DNA from: Reticulitermes speratus
Taxonomy: Eukaryota; Arthropoda; Insecta; Blattodea; Rhinotermitidae
DNA: 64,000 nt
Assembly: GCA_021186555.1 (NCBI GenBank)
Contig: JAJKFL010000013.1
Coordinates: 42,670,644-42,734,643 of the forward strand
Direction: 5' to 3'
The translations under genes were made by a program, and so were the position numbers. Each line of letters opens with the position of its first letter. The stretch's first letter is position 1. Below, piece after piece: positions 32,742 to 45,330 of this stretch. The notes under the pieces are model-generated. The model saw nothing but the letters and a program-made list of their open reading frames with translations. It had not been told where the DNA came from and ran no database searches.

Positions 32742-33010
32742 GCCGATCCCAGTGGCCGTGCGGTCTAAGGCTTGGGTCTTCGGCCGCTCGCTTAGTACGA
32801 TCGTGGGTTCGAATCCCACCGGGGCATGGATGTCTGTCTCTTGTGAGTGTTGTGTGTTGTCAGGTAGAGGTCTCTGCTACGAGGATCCCTCGTCCAGAGG
32901 AGTCCTACCGACTGTGGTGTGTCTCTCAGTGTGATCAAAAGAAATTACAACCTCGACACTGAAACGGGAAAACCGGAGTAGGTAGAAGAGGACGACTAAA
33001 AAGAAAAAAT
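32742..33010 (+). mobile_element. SINE-A copy 4 with 10-bp TSD
   Basis: TSD TAGTAGAGTA at 32732-32741 and 33011-33020. Head GCCGATCCCAGTGGCCGTGC, B-box GGGTTCGAATCCCACCGGGG, standard A body (GGTAGAGGTCTCTGC, CCAGAGGAGTCCTACCGACT), a diverged alpha tail (GGAGTAGGTAGAAGAGG) and an A-rich end. Confidence 0.93.
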
Positions 33011-33330
33011 TAGTAGAGTATTAATGCAGAACTTTCAAACTCGTATTTTGTTAATTATTTACTGTACTAGAAAATACTAATAATATGTACATTTGTGTGT
33101 GTATAGTGACGTCTTTACGTTAATATTTGTACCACAATGCCATGACATTTAAGTTCTAAGCCTGTACAGTATAATGGAGTGTTTTATCTCGATTCTGTCT
33201 GATTCGCCTCATGACTTGTGGTCTGACGTTTCATCAAAATTTGGAATGTGTTTGGGAAATTAAATGTACGGACAGACATACATTATGTGTAGTTTGTGTA
33301 GGAGGAGCACGTAAATACAGAGCGTCTTTA

Positions 33331-33590
33331 TTTCTTTTCTGTGGCGCAACAGCCCAAATCGGGCCTATGCCGCTTAGGTGTTGAGGTTCCTAGATCACAC
33401 ACAATTAGACACCCACACCCGGTAGGAATTCTCTGTACGAGTGATCAGCTCGTCTCAGAGGCCGCTACCTACACAACACGCAACAAACACAACAGAGGAA
33501 TATCCATACCCTCAGTGGCATTCGAACCACCATCCCAGCAATCAAGCACTCGCAGACCTACGCTTTAGACAGTATGGCCACCGCTATCGA
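33331..33590 (-). mobile_element. SINE-A diverged copy (beta tail)
   Basis: The minus strand has the A head in degenerate form (ATGGTGGTTCGAATGCCACT for the B-box region) and the standard body order. It ends in the beta tail, whose inverse GGCGCAACAGCCCAAATCGG is at the left. The copy at 50087 belongs to the same older subgroup (GCAACAGCCCAAGTCGGGCC-like). Confidence 0.8.
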
Positions 33591-35249
33591 TGCCTCTTCA
33601 CTTACCTTTGTTGTGCTTACCTAAATACCAGTGTGAACTACTATTATTCTCCTAATTAAACGCCTTAAGAAATGGAAGATCGCCTTCACTTCATGTGTTT
33701 TAACTTTCAACAACCCTTCCACATCGTTGATTTTGATTTTCGTGGCAAAACAGCAATTTATAAATCTAATTTTACTGCATGTCGCCCTTCTACATTTCAG
33801 ATAATTAAAGACATGCGTAGGAACAAAACATGGAATATAAAATTTATTTAACGATACTCTGTTTCGGAGCTAAGTTCCTTGTAGTCTGTAGTGCAGAAAT
33901 AAGATACATACATGTCTAGACAACAGTTTAGTGAACTTTAAATTACCACGCATAACATTCCTATATTTCAGAAAATCAGAGACGTGTGTGAATGATCACT
34001 TCTATTGTTTGCGTGAGATGCTTTGTTTTCGAAGTTGTTATTTTGCAGTCTCTATTACAGATGGCTGAAGATTAGCTTACACTTACAGGTATATCATTTA
34101 GATGGGTTAGTGTAATGATAATGGGGATGGCTATAACACTTACACGTCGGAGATGAATTTAACAAATACTTCAGTTTTTTTCACAGACCATATGGGATTG
34201 TTTTTATAACCTGCGAATAATGTGTCACTTAACAGAAATTAACAGAAATATCAGAGAGGAACAAAAGATTGTATAGCTCTTATGAAAGAATAAATTTGTG
34301 TTTTGACATCTCTCACATTAGGAACATCGCCTTTTTCGGTAAAGTAATTTGATTTTGTCTTTAAGTTGGAGTACTGATGTAAAAAGAGTCAAAGATACTT
34401 CTTATTAACAAAACCTCTTCGTTTAAAATTCCGTATTTTTCTGCAGACCTCCTTCAGTGTGGAGTCAGCTGACAAATTGTATTGGAGTATATACCAACTG
34501 TGTTATCGCTTTTTTGTGACCACCCTGTGCTAACTTGAAATCAATGGCTGTAGACAATCCGTATCCTCTCGACTTTCTGTCGCGTCGGCCCAAATCCTGA
34601 CAACAATGGGATCGTGTCACCTCTATGCCAGAGGAGATCACGAAACGTACCTCTTCTCCTTACTGAGCCTACACTTACAACGCACTTGAAGACATCAGGC
34701 AGTCTCATCAGTGTCAAGTTCTTTACTTCGCACGAAGAATGAAGATCGCGCTGCTCTGCCGCCTTGTTCTCAGCAACTGCTGACACATTCAAAGCTACAA
34801 CTTCAACGTATACGACACTTGAGAACAATTCCTTATCTTTGTGGGTTCAACTTTTATTTTGAAAAATCGTCTTCTTTATTTTCTTAGTCTATGGACCTTG
34901 ATTCACTTGTTACAAGTTTATAGACTTGTGGGTTTTCAAGACGATCTGTTTTTCCATCACAGCAGTCCCTTTGAAAGGGTTTCAGTTGTACGTTGCTCAT
35001 AACTGGCTGAATTAAATTCCACACAGTTGCAACTGTCGACACGTGAAAGAAAAATTCAAATGTTTGGGTAAAATTGAAATTAAAAATAACAGATTTTGTT
35101 GAACATTTTAGTATCGTGCATAGCGGTTGACGCTGCAATCAGGAAGTTTCAGTTAATGTCTTGACCTTGAGGCACGATGTTGTTAGGAATTCGTGTTTCC
35201 TTTACATTTCCCGAAAACAGTACTTTATAGGCTACGTTATCTTGAGACC
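33591..35249. other. Gene-free stretch
   Basis: No gene is supported. A 95-codon minus-strand frame (34541-34828) has no recognisable motif. Confidence 0.45.
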
Positions 35250-35365
35250 TTGGCTCTTGGGTCGATAGATTGTCCCGAAACGTCGGTAACTACCAATCTG
35301 TGCTGCGTTACAACCCAGAAGAGCCAAGCACTCATTTACACCGCGGCGGAAGCCTGAAATCACGC
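35250..35365 (+). repeat. Small fold-back with hammerhead 3' half, plus shared flank
   Basis: Arms TTGGCTCTTGGGT (35250-35262) and ACCCAGAAGAGCCAA (35313-35327) are inverted. Between them is TGTCCCGAAACGTCGGTAAC, with GAAAC, four bases and GUA. Just to the right, CTCATTTACACCGCGGCGGA and AGCCTGAAATCAC match the minus strand of 12560-12689, showing a dispersed family. Confidence 0.6.
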
Positions 35366-35853
35366 ACATTATCTTCCTTACGCTTACTTCATAACCCATC
35401 AGTGAATAAATCTCTTTCGAAGCTAAATAATATTCAGATAAACCAACGAATAAATGATAAGTTAATTATCTTAACATTGACTTACACTTTGCTTCCGCCT
35501 CATGCATGCACCGAAATGCTGTCGAGCTTTGCTTGTGTCACGAAAGTAATGTTGGTATTAAGGTAAAAGTCCTTTTCAGAGACGTGTTCAGTATAGAGAA
35601 ATTAAGTCGTGTGCGTGTGGGATACCATTATCTTGTGGAGCATATATCTTAGCTTGTCGACAAAGGCACTCATCCACCTTTTTCAATATTGACCTTTCGT
35701 GTAAATTATGTTTATTGAAATATTGCAATATATATTTAATTAATTGCGGTTTGTTCTCTACACGATTCCATACCGGCGTAACAACATACTCTTTTGGAGT
35801 ACAGACTCCCTAAAGACATAACTGTTTACACTGATATACCTATTCATTTTACT

Positions 35854-36225
35854 GTTGCCCTCGGTGGACTAGTGGTTAGCGTGCTCGCCACTGGACCCAA
35901 AGTCGATGGATTTTTAAGGGTGATAAAAATCCGGAGCACCACTTCCTTCGGAGGGGAAGTAAAGCCGTCGGTCCCATGTCGTAGATTTACGGCATGTAAA
36001 AGAACCTTACGGGCATGAATAAAAATGTTTCATAAGCTAAATTCAAGCCTCCATTTCTCACCCAAGTCTCCTGACTGCCTGCCAGATGGCTCTGGCTGTC
36101 ACATCAGGATCGATAGTTGTCCAGTCACCAACTGCCACGAATGCGCACGACTTAGTAACCTCGGAAAGAGGAGGCAAGAGGAGGCCCGAGCCCATATAGG
36201 GCTGTTGAGCCATGGTTATATTATA
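35854..36225 (+). mobile_element. SINE-E with 13-bp TSD and the SINE-A beta tail
   Basis: TSD TATTCATTTTACT at 35841-35853 and 36226-36238. Head CCCTCGGTGGACTAGTGGTT resembles Asp/Glu/Gly-type tRNA 5' halves; the B-box is replaced by GTCGATGGATTTTTAAGGGT. The block CACTTCCTTCGGAGGGGAAG, TAAAGCCGTCGGTCCC is one I recognise from other invertebrate SINEs. The 3' end GAGGCCCGAGCCCATATAGG, GCTGTTGAGCCATGG is the same tail as in SINE-A beta copies, implying the same LINE partner. Confidence 0.88.
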
Positions 36226-36773
36226 TATTCATTTTACTATACATACTGTACACTGCTACTATTACTCTTCCGTTACATTATCTCCTAGTTTCTCATTCTG
36301 TACCCCCGTTGCCTCCAATAGGGGCCGTGTCTTGTCTTACTGACTTTATCTTCCCACCTGCACCAAACTGTAAATATGTGTTTTCCAACAATTTTATCTC
36401 CGTTACATTTGCACGATGCAATGCCTTCTACTAGACCACATTCTCTGTCATACTTAACCACCTACATTTGCAAGTTTTCTCCACTATTTCGTTTCTGAAC
36501 ATTTTAATAATATACGTTTGCCATGCTCTCCCTTCCTCCCCAAACACAGCGGGAATTTTTAAATTTCGAATTCTCTCCTAATCATCTCGTTTCTTGTACG
36601 ACCTCGCCCGTGTTTCAGTTTGCAGTAATACAGCGGTAGTTCTTCCGACTGACATCCGCTAATAGTTTTCGTCTTTCTGTATCGTTACGTCTTTATTTAA
36701 TTATTTTACGTACCGAGTTTATATTGTTTTGTTATTTACACTGCCAAATGTATGCTAATCGTAATAAAAGGTA

Positions 36774-37250
36774 AAGGTTACTTTCACCCTGTAACAGGCC
36801 ATGAGCCGATCCCAGTGGCCGCGCGGTCTAAGGCGTGGGTCTGCGGCCGCTTGCTTGCTGGGATTGCGGATTCGAATCCCGCAGGGGGCATGGATGTCTG
36901 TCTGTTGTGAGTGTTATGTGTTGTCAGGTAGAGGTCTCTGCGATGGGCCGATCACTCGTCCAGAGGAGTATTACCGAGTGTGGTGTGTCTCATTGAGTGT
37001 GATCGTGCAGCCTCTATAATAAGGCGGCCCCTCCTACTAAGGACTGCTGTGCCATTGGAAAAAAAGCCATGAAGGCGTAGAGGGGTGTAGAGGTAGAGCT
37101 TTACTCTTTCTTTAACCTCGGCGCTAGATAGGGCAGCTTTACCTCCGAGAAAGAGAGCCGGTACCCATTTTACAGGACGATGGGTGTGCACCAGAGCCGT
37201 TCTGTTCGGGTGCGGAAAATGTCACTCTCGCCGGGATTCGATCCTTGCTA
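36774..37250 (-). mobile_element. SINE-D copy 5, interrupted by SINE-A
   Basis: The left part AAGGTTACTTTCACCCTGTA, ACAGGCCATGA (36774-36804) and right part GCCATGAAGGCGTAGAGGGG onwards (37066-37250) are the two pieces of one D element on the minus strand. They are split by the SINE-A at 36805-37065. The head end at the right keeps CCGGGATTCGATCC as inverse B-box. Confidence 0.88.
36805..37065 (+). mobile_element. SINE-A copy 5 nested in SINE-D, beta tail
   Basis: TSD GCCATGA at 36798-36804 and 37066-37072. Head GCCGATCCCAGTGGCCGCGC, B-box GGATTCGAATCCCGC, A body, then the beta tail GACTGCTGTGCCATTGG and an A-run. The insertion is younger than the D element it splits. Confidence 0.92.
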
Positions 37251-38488
37251 ATAATTTTTATTTATTTCTTTTAAATTATATGTAAAAATTTCTTTTTTCC
37301 CTCACAGAGAACACAGTCTGTGCCCATTATTAACAGGATTATGAAGACCAGGTGTTAATTATGTACGGGTAAATATCGTATGCATTTACTCTGTGTGGGT
37401 AAAATGATCAGTTTCTTAAAGTTAGAGCAGGTGGTAAGCTAGTAGTTATCACGACCTCTAACGGCCGAAGTTCTGCGAGCTTTATGACGGAGTATGACGT
37501 CACTGGCTGCGTTATGTCTTCGCAAATCACATGGCTAACAAGTAGACCGTTGGTTTATATTACATTCGGTAACGATCCAAAAGGGAGATGTTAGTTTTCG
37601 TATTTCTAAAAGCGACGGAGAAATTGTGATAAAGAAAGTTATCATTTAGCTCACAAAATAGTGGGAAGATAAATTACGCGCTGGAGGGAATATACGTACG
37701 TACGCTATTGGTCGTACGTGCGGACCTGGTGAGTTAATCTCCTTGACAAGTACGATGACAGGTCAGATTAGCTACACATTCGGTAATTATTTATGTTTCA
37801 TGGCCTTTCTGAGTGTCCAGGAGAGTTCTGGGATAAAGCACTGAAGTCAGTCACGATCGCTTCCTTCCAGATCCGTACTTCTGAACCGTGGGCGCGAGGA
37901 TGTAGCGTTGCACGTCAAATCGGCGTCACATCCGGTTTACAATGTTTAGAATTCTGCCCTCGTGCGTGTAAATGAAGAGAAACAGCCGCTTCGCCTGATG
38001 GCTGTACAGCACACGTTAATATACCCGTAGCTCCAGTTTCAGACATAAAGAAGGCTTGGTCTAACACTTATTGTATAGAGCGCCCATCTTAAATAAAGCC
38101 GGTCTCTGCTCTTACAGAATACCGTTGCCTCGCACACTACATAGGCAGCCATCTCTTTTTCCACACCGATGCCCCGCTCTACATGTTAACCCTGATGGAT
38201 CAGCTTTATCTTTGCAGTCGACTGTGTTCAGTAGATACGAACATCATCCCTGGAATTCAGGGTTGAGGGTTGCTAATACGTGTAAAGGACCGGAAGCTTT
38301 AATCGGATTTCGGCTGTGTTTTTAAGCAGAACATTGAGTTGCGTGGCAATTGATAAGGAGCTTTATAAAGTAGCCTGTCAGGGCACGTTAAGGGGACCTC
38401 TGGATTCATTAACTGTATAGCCTATAGAGTTCAGATGGTTACGAATACAGTGGCATGTTCCATAGCACTGGACGTGGCAAAGCAAGTT
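37251..38488. other. Gene-free stretch
   Basis: Short open frames at 37793-37975 and 38071-38325 show no recognisable family. No other feature. Confidence 0.45.
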
Positions 38489-38764
38489 TTTTTTGTGAAG
38501 GGCCCCGCAGCACATGCTACGGACGCACCGCAGCCTTAAGGCTTATTGTGCAACCCTGTGATGAAGATGGTTACTGTTTTTTTATTTTTCCGAATAATAG
38601 AGCACCGGTGGAATGAAATTGACAGGGGAAAACCGAAGTACTCGGGGAAAACCCTATCCCAATGCCACTTTGTCCACCACAAATCTCACATGGACTGACC
38701 CGGGATCGAACCCGGGCCTCCGCGGTGAGAGGCCGGCGAATAACCGCCTGAACCATGGCACGGC
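38489..38764 (-). mobile_element. SINE-B copy 2
   Basis: The minus strand reads GGCCGTGCCATGGTTCAGGC (A-box region), B-box CCCGGGTTCGATCCCGGGTC, then ATGTGAGATTTGTGGTGGAC, AAAGTGGCATTGGGATAGGG and the 3' block GGTTGCACAATAAGCC...GCTGCGGGGCCCTTC, ending in A-rich sequence. An imperfect TSD, CAAAGCAAGTT (about 38478-38488) and CAAGGCAAGTT (about 38765-38775), supports the borders. Confidence 0.9.
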
Positions 38765-38881
38765 CAAGGCAAGTTCTTAGTCATTTGTTTTGGCTTCCTC
38801 TCAGAATCAAAACTGTTAGACGTAATATAAGACGAGATCTGCGCTTTTTTGGGACTTTACGCAGTTTAGAATGGTAGTTTC

Positions 38882-38925
38882 TTACCGATGTTTCGGGATA
38901 ACCTATCGGTCCCATCTTCAAGGGT
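38882..38925 (-). ncRNA. Degenerate hammerhead-like motif
   Basis: The minus strand reads CCCTTGAAGATGGGACCGAT, then AGGTTATCCC, GAAAC, ATCG, GUA. Helix II GGGA/TCCC and the minimal helix III are intact, but an additional U splits the CUGAAGA box (CUUGAAGA) and no helix I partner is visible. Probably a dead relative of the motif at 15957-16000. Confidence 0.35.
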
Positions 38926-39026
38926 CAAGTAGTCGAAAAATAATTATTCTTGTGTTACAGCCGGGGAAACCGACTTTCCTGACGTCTTTCGTGGTTTTAT
39001 TCGGTCATTGTGGGCGAATTTCGGGG

Positions 39027-39246
39027 CTCTTCATCTTTGAGGTTTCGAGATCACACTCAGACACATCACATTCCGTGGGACTCCTCTGGACGAATGATCG
39101 GCCCGTCGCAGAGACCTCTAGCTGACAACACACACAAAACTCACAGAAACAGACATTAATGCCCCCGGCAGGATTCGAACCCGCAATACCAGCAAGCGAG
39201 CAGCCGCAGACCCACGTCTGAGACCGCGCGGCCACTGGGATCGGCA
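39027..39246 (-). mobile_element. SINE-A copy 6 with 11-bp TSD
   Basis: Perfect TSD GAATTTCGGGG at 39016-39026 and 39247-39257. The minus strand has head GCCGATCCCAGTGGCCGCGC, B-box GGGTTCGAATCCTGCCGGGG and the A body to GTGTGATCTCGAAACCTCAA. The 3' end is cut just before the usual tail. Confidence 0.93.
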
Positions 39247-39257
39247 GAATTTCGGGG

Positions 39258-42200
39258 TTAGTTCCTTGAAAATTGTCAAAACGTCTTGCTGTCAAATTTA
39301 TTTAAGTTTTCTGGAAGCTATCATCCTCTCATTCGACTCTGACTGTCCGCTGCAGAAGAAACAGCAGTGTTATATAAACTGCGATCTACACATTCTTCCG
39401 AAGGTCTCATTATTATTTCCAGTGTCTGTACCACCTGCGTCATGCCGTCTCTGACGATCTAACATCATGGATCCTGCTGGTATGCAGCTCTCCTAATATG
39501 GTGGAAATATTTTGATGATAAAATTTACGAAGAGCCTATCGCAACTAAAATCATTAGTCTAAGCCGGTGAACCGCTAAATTAGTTGCGGAAACTTCATAC
39601 TGTCGTTTATATTTAGACCCTCTGACTGCTGCAGAAAGGCTCATTTCCCTGTTCATCAACCGCTCCTGTGTGTGGTAGCGATAACTACTTGCCCCAGTGT
39701 TGTCAGAATCTGTTACAATTGCTCGTTAGTCCCATCCGTTTGACGTCACCGAGTTAGCTCTGGTGTACTACCAGGCACTACGGTATTTCTTAAAACGGCT
39801 TTTCTCAGTTTTCTTTTGTCCACAAAACCTTTTAGTCTTGATAAACACCGACTGAATTCTACAACAATAGGCAGAAATACGAGTATAATGGGTAAATAAA
39901 CCTGCTTGGAGCCGGAATTTGACAGTACTTTTAAGTTATTCTATTGGACACTAAAATGTCCCAAAATTATTTGTATGTGTTTGATTCCTGGCAGTGGTAA
40001 TAATTTTTCTCTTCTCCACTGTAAGGTGAACACTGCAAACGGTACATAGTGTCCTTAGTTTATCTGGTCCATATCGTCGGTCACTTTGGGTCGGCTACGT
40101 CATCACATGGAAATTTGCTGACTCAGCTAGCTCCCTGAACCCGGCTCTGTCACGTCTGTAGTCGTGAATTAACTCTTCAGTCTCAGTGCGAATACCATTG
40201 CAACACGTGTTTCTGTAGGATTTTTGCGCTGAATGTCGCTCCTACAAAAAAAAAAACGTTGTACGTTATTACGACAGTTTCCCGAAGCGCGTGTCCCAAA
40301 CACGAAAACAATTTCCAAATACGTGAAACGATTTCGAGCAAGAGGTTTAATTCCAGAGAGAAAGATAACACGATTAAGGTACGTGCTGAGGAAAAACTAG
40401 ACCAAAGTGGTGATTGAAGATGCCCAAGGAAATCTGGGTTCGAGAGGGGCATGCCTGTTCTATAAATACTTCACACGTCGCCTGTTTGTTTATTGTGAAC
40501 TGTCCGAAGTAGCTACAAATAAGACAGTGCCATTGATACAAGGATTTGGCCGAAAACGTTGTCAACTGAAAACCACATTTCAGCTTTAAATTTATTGATT
40601 TAACATAGCTGCTTGTAACATGTGAAGCGTTTCTCATTACGTTGTCGGATATATTGCGTGAATGGACGTTCTATAGACTGATTTTATGACATTGTTGTTA
40701 ATTAAACTACAAATAAGTGATTAAAAAAATATTTTTCGAGAATATCTGCGTGCTTGAGTAGATTCGTGTATGGGGCCGAGGTTACAGATATTATGTTGGA
40801 ATCAAACTTTTTTTTTTTTTGGTCATACGCGTGAATTATTATTGTGTAATTTATGGGATGAGTTATGAATTTTACTTTTGTGCTGGCATGTGTTTTTAAC
40901 GTTACATGAATTACATTTGTTCTGATGGTCATTCCATTAGAACAGCAACACCAATAACAGCGAGAGAGAAGGGAAAGTAAGAATGCTGAAATCAGGTTTG
41001 ACGTTATATAATCTGTTCTAGGTTTATTGGCGGTGTCGTTGAAACGAAATTTGGTTAGAAGTTATCAGGAAATTTTTATGACCTTGTTTTATTCCATGAA
41101 ACAGCCCACTCTTGCACTTTTTTTCTCGAATCATAAGAAGTATTCTTGTCGTCTCAAACGGAAATGAATTCCTGCTTTTGACGATACGTTTTGTGACGAG
41201 ATGCAGTTTGGCTTATTTCAGTGTTTAACAAGGAGGCTTCCGCGGAAAATCGTGGAATAAATACAAAAAAAAAAATTAAAGTACCGTGAAAAATTTCCAG
41301 TATCTCACGAATTATCGCAGGAAATTTTGTTCGGCTGTTGGCAATACTGGAGTAATCTCAGTGCCGAACTAACTGCCTCTGTGCTTTGTTTTGGTCAGGT
41401 GGCTCGTAAAAGTTTTCATATGTAGGTGTTCCTCGGAATATGAAAAATTATTTTACGTGTGCCGTCATGGAACAAAGGTTGGAACAAACTGCCTTACTGC
41501 GACGTACCGCTCCGCTACTGACTTCGATATTAAACACGTATTATATATGGACTTACATGGTCGTATTTTCCAAGAAATGATTATCATTCCTCCAGTCATA
41601 TACAAAGTTTGTGCGGATTATTTCGCTTACTTAAAATTTCCTGTGAACTAGACGGCGTCGAATCAGAACGCAGTTTCTGTAGTATTCAGGCTGTGTGTTG
41701 TAGTGTAAGAATCTTCTTCGCTGCGCTGTAAAGTTACAAATATAATGCGATTAGGATCGAGGCTTCTGACGACGCGAGAGTATGCTGACAGGCGTGGTAT
41801 TGCAACGTCAAATTCTCTGTTAGAATAGATTGACAGAAGGGAGAGATTTTCGTCGAGGGATGTCAGCATACGCCAGATGTGAACATCGCATTGAGTTGCA
41901 TAAACTGCAGTGCCGTGGTGCTCCGACTGAGACATGAGTCTTATTTATATCACAGTAGAGTGTTGTACATAAATTGTTTTGACGGATTGACGAGCATAGA
42001 AGTCAAATTACGTAATTTATTTCATACAGACATTTTGAGTAGACAAAATGAACTGTTATGCCAAATAAATTATTGCTATTTGAATCATACTCATTGCCAT
42101 GCGCTTTATTTGCGTGTTGCCAATGAATTTATGTAAAAGTTACGTATATCACATTTATAATTATTTTACACGTATCTGCTTACTGGATTTAGCAAATATC

Positions 42201-42928
42201 TGAATTAATCAGCATACTCCATTTTCCGTAATTTACATGGATTGCCATTAAGTGCATTTTCTGATACGGATTTTTATCTCTTGTGCTCAACAAATATGCG
42301 AAGCAGAGAATGCTTAATTGTGAAAGGCGCTGTTTTTCTATTAATACTGAACAGTTGAGTCCCTTGGAAGAGATTGCTGTAACAGAAGTGGCTTACATCA
42401 CAAAACAGCAAAACTACATACGAAACGAAAGTGTGTAACAGAGAACATGTTTGTATTCATTTAGACTTACTTTTACGTTCCTTATCTTGAAACGTTTAGC
42501 GATTTTAATGCGTCCATTTGTCCTGGCCTTTTTAACTATCTTCGCCTCAGTAATGCTAACATGACAGCTGTGCAGACTTCTGAGTTGGGACCATTACTAT
42601 CTGCAGTCATTATGGAATTTTGGAGTTCTGTAGGACGAGATATCCTTAAAGCAACTTATATCAAGCATAGTTGTTAGGAAAATTTGAGCTCACAATACAA
42701 CGGCGGTGTGAAATATTTCGGTGTGTTCCTGGTCAGTACCCGTATTTGAGCCGTGACTTTGAAGTTTGTGTGTTTTAAACACTTCTATTATGAGCACAAG
42801 GTGTAATAAATTCTTTCGGAACGCTAAAATTCGCCATTCCAATGACGAGTGGTTTTGGTAGGTGTTGTTTATATTTTGTATGCCTTAGTTTTCATACTGT
42901 TAAGGCTCGCTTATCATTCAAGCACTGT
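39258..42928. other. Gene-free stretch (3.7 kb)
   Basis: The longest interval without a recognised repeat. Several frames of 60-90 codons exist on both strands (for example 41391-41651 plus and 41663-41935 minus), none with a motif or convincing splice context. If the exon at 10369 is real, this kind of sequence would be intronic. Confidence 0.45.
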
Positions 42929-43339
42929 CACATTGCTTGCATACATGAACTTAAGGTACCACATTGCTTGCATACATGAACTACAGGTACCACCTTGCTT
43001 GCATACATGAACTAAAGGTACCACATTGCTTGCATACATGAACTACAGGTACCACATTGCTTGCATACATGAACTACAGGTACCACATTGCTTGCATACA
43101 TGAACTACAGGTACCACATTGCTTGCATACATGAACTAAAGGTACCACATTGCTTGCATACATGAACTAAAGGTACCACATTGCTTGCATACATGAACTA
43201 AAGGTACCACATTGCTTGCATACATGAACTAAAGGTACCACATTGCTTGCATACATGAACTAAAGGTACCACATTGCTTGCATACATGAACTACAGGTAC
43301 CACATTGCTTGCATACATGAACTACAGGTACCACATTGT
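42929..43339. repeat. 31-bp minisatellite, about 13 copies
   Basis: The unit is CACATTGCTTGCATACATGA then ACTAAAGGTAC. One position varies (CTAAAGG or CTACAGG), grouped as five consecutive A-type copies (7-11) flanked by C-type copies. Each junction recreates GGTACC. Confidence 0.96.
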
Positions 43340-43946
43340 TTCTGTTTCCACAAGTTGCAGAAATTCTATATGCACGAGTATTCTGAGGTTTAAATCAAAT
43401 TTGGTGCATTTAATATTCCAGAGTCTGCGGTTGCCTTCCCGTTGCTCCTCGCACAGCCTTCTGAACTAGCTGGCACTTATTGGTTGCCGCGTGTAGACAT
43501 AAACCCCAGTTTAACAACGCAGGCGGTGGGGCTTTGTCCACCAGCCCAAGAAGATTGCTGAACTAGACAAAACATGATTGGCAAAATCCTGTTCAAACAT
43601 ATTCTGCTCCGTCCTACGTAATGAGAGACGCAGTACCGTACCGTTGATATACACATTATGCATTTATTGTGCTGCCTTTAAGCAACACCTTCACAGAATC
43701 TGATTTATATGGCGAGATAATAGAGGCTGATGCGGGTGGGCACATTTTCTTAGGACAACCGCAGACCTAAAATAAAATAACATGTTCTGAACCCCTTGTG
43801 TGGATGTCTGTCATCGCAATTGTTTATTATCCGTTAAAAGCGAAGGTTTTAACATAAACTGTAATATCTATGATGTACAAATCCCTCACCTGAGCAATCT
43901 TACAATTTTGTTCGATAGAAATTTTAAATCTTTTACAGTTGTAGCA
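43340..43946. other. Gene-free spacer between minisatellites
   Basis: No supportable feature. Confidence 0.4.
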
Positions 43947-44260
43947 TGTGAACACTCAGATCGGACTGTTGCTGTGAACACTCAGATCGGACTGTTGCTG
44001 TGAACACTCGGATCGGACTGTTGCTGTGAACACTCAGATCGGACTGTTGCTGTGAACACTCAGATCGGACTGTTGCTGTGAACACTCAGATCGGACTGTT
44101 GCTGTGAACACTCGGATCGGACTGTTGCTGTGAACACTCAGATCGGACTGTTGCTGTGAACACTCAGATCGGACTGTTGCTGTGAACACTCAGATCGGAC
44201 TGTTGCTGTGAACACTCAGATCGGACTGTTGCTGTGAACACTCAGATCGGACTGTTGCTC
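43947..44260. repeat. 26-bp minisatellite, 12 copies
   Basis: The unit is TGTGAACACTCAGATCGGAC then TGTTGC. Only CTC(A/G)GATC varies; the G form occurs in copies 3 and 7. Confidence 0.97.
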
Positions 44261-45318
44261 CAGGAAGAATAAACGGATGTTTTGTCTTTTCTTACAAACT
44301 TTTTGGGTTTCAGCATTTCAAGCTTTCTCGCTGTTCATTCCTCCTCTCTTTGTTACGTCTGTCGCTGTCACAATAATATTAATCAGAAATTCGTGCAACA
44401 AATTTCAATGTAAATTTGAGATAGTAGTTTTAAGTAACAGACAATAGAGATTCAAGTGAAATGAAAGTAGTTATCACTCGTGTTTCAATAAAGCATTGTA
44501 TGATATCAGAGGAAATATTACAAATTATAACTGCGGAGTATAGAACAGGAAGCTGTCCTATCCTGTACCAATATTTGCTTGGAGAATCTACCGGAAGCTG
44601 ACCTGTCTTTAGGAAAAGGCGCTTGCATTTGTCGCTGAGATAATACATTGTTTGTTGAGAAAATGAGGTGGAGGATAATACGAGAGATGATCGAAAGAAT
44701 GAAAAATTAAATGGAAGGACTACAAAAATTTATGAGCTTATTTGTTGGCTCATGTACAGTGGAAGAGTCTACACAACGTATGAATGTATCTAGTCACCAC
44801 CATATCTTGTATCTTCACGGACAAATGCTACTAGCTGCAATCAGATGTTGTGAGGTCAGTGAGTTTTTGACGATTAGAGAAAGAACGTTATCTTCTTTTT
44901 ACAAGGACTAAAAATGTCTAGAAATGTTTATTTTTGTTGGATTTACCTCGTATTGTTGTGTATTGTCCCGAATTTAATTGACAAGTCTAACAGAACATTG
45001 TGTATATGATGTTACTTACCTTCTACAACTCCGCGTTAAAGACAGACAGGTTCTTCCATACACACACTTTTTTTGTACACACATAAAAATGTCGCTTTGG
45101 AAGAAGATAATGTTGATTATGAGTGGAGATGGCCTTGAGATTTAGCGGCATTTTCTTATTTTAAGAAGATACTCACCTCGAAGGATTGAGAAAATTTATA
45201 AACGCCTCTCTGGGGTTAGTGCGTCTTGCATTGGAATTTATATACCGAATCCAAGTGAGATATATTATTGCGAAGAGATACCGAAAAATTGCTGTATCTA
45301 CACAGTACTTCAATGTCG
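44261..45318. other. Gene-free stretch
   Basis: No supportable feature. Confidence 0.4.
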
Positions 45319-45330
45319 ACAGCGTCGTTT

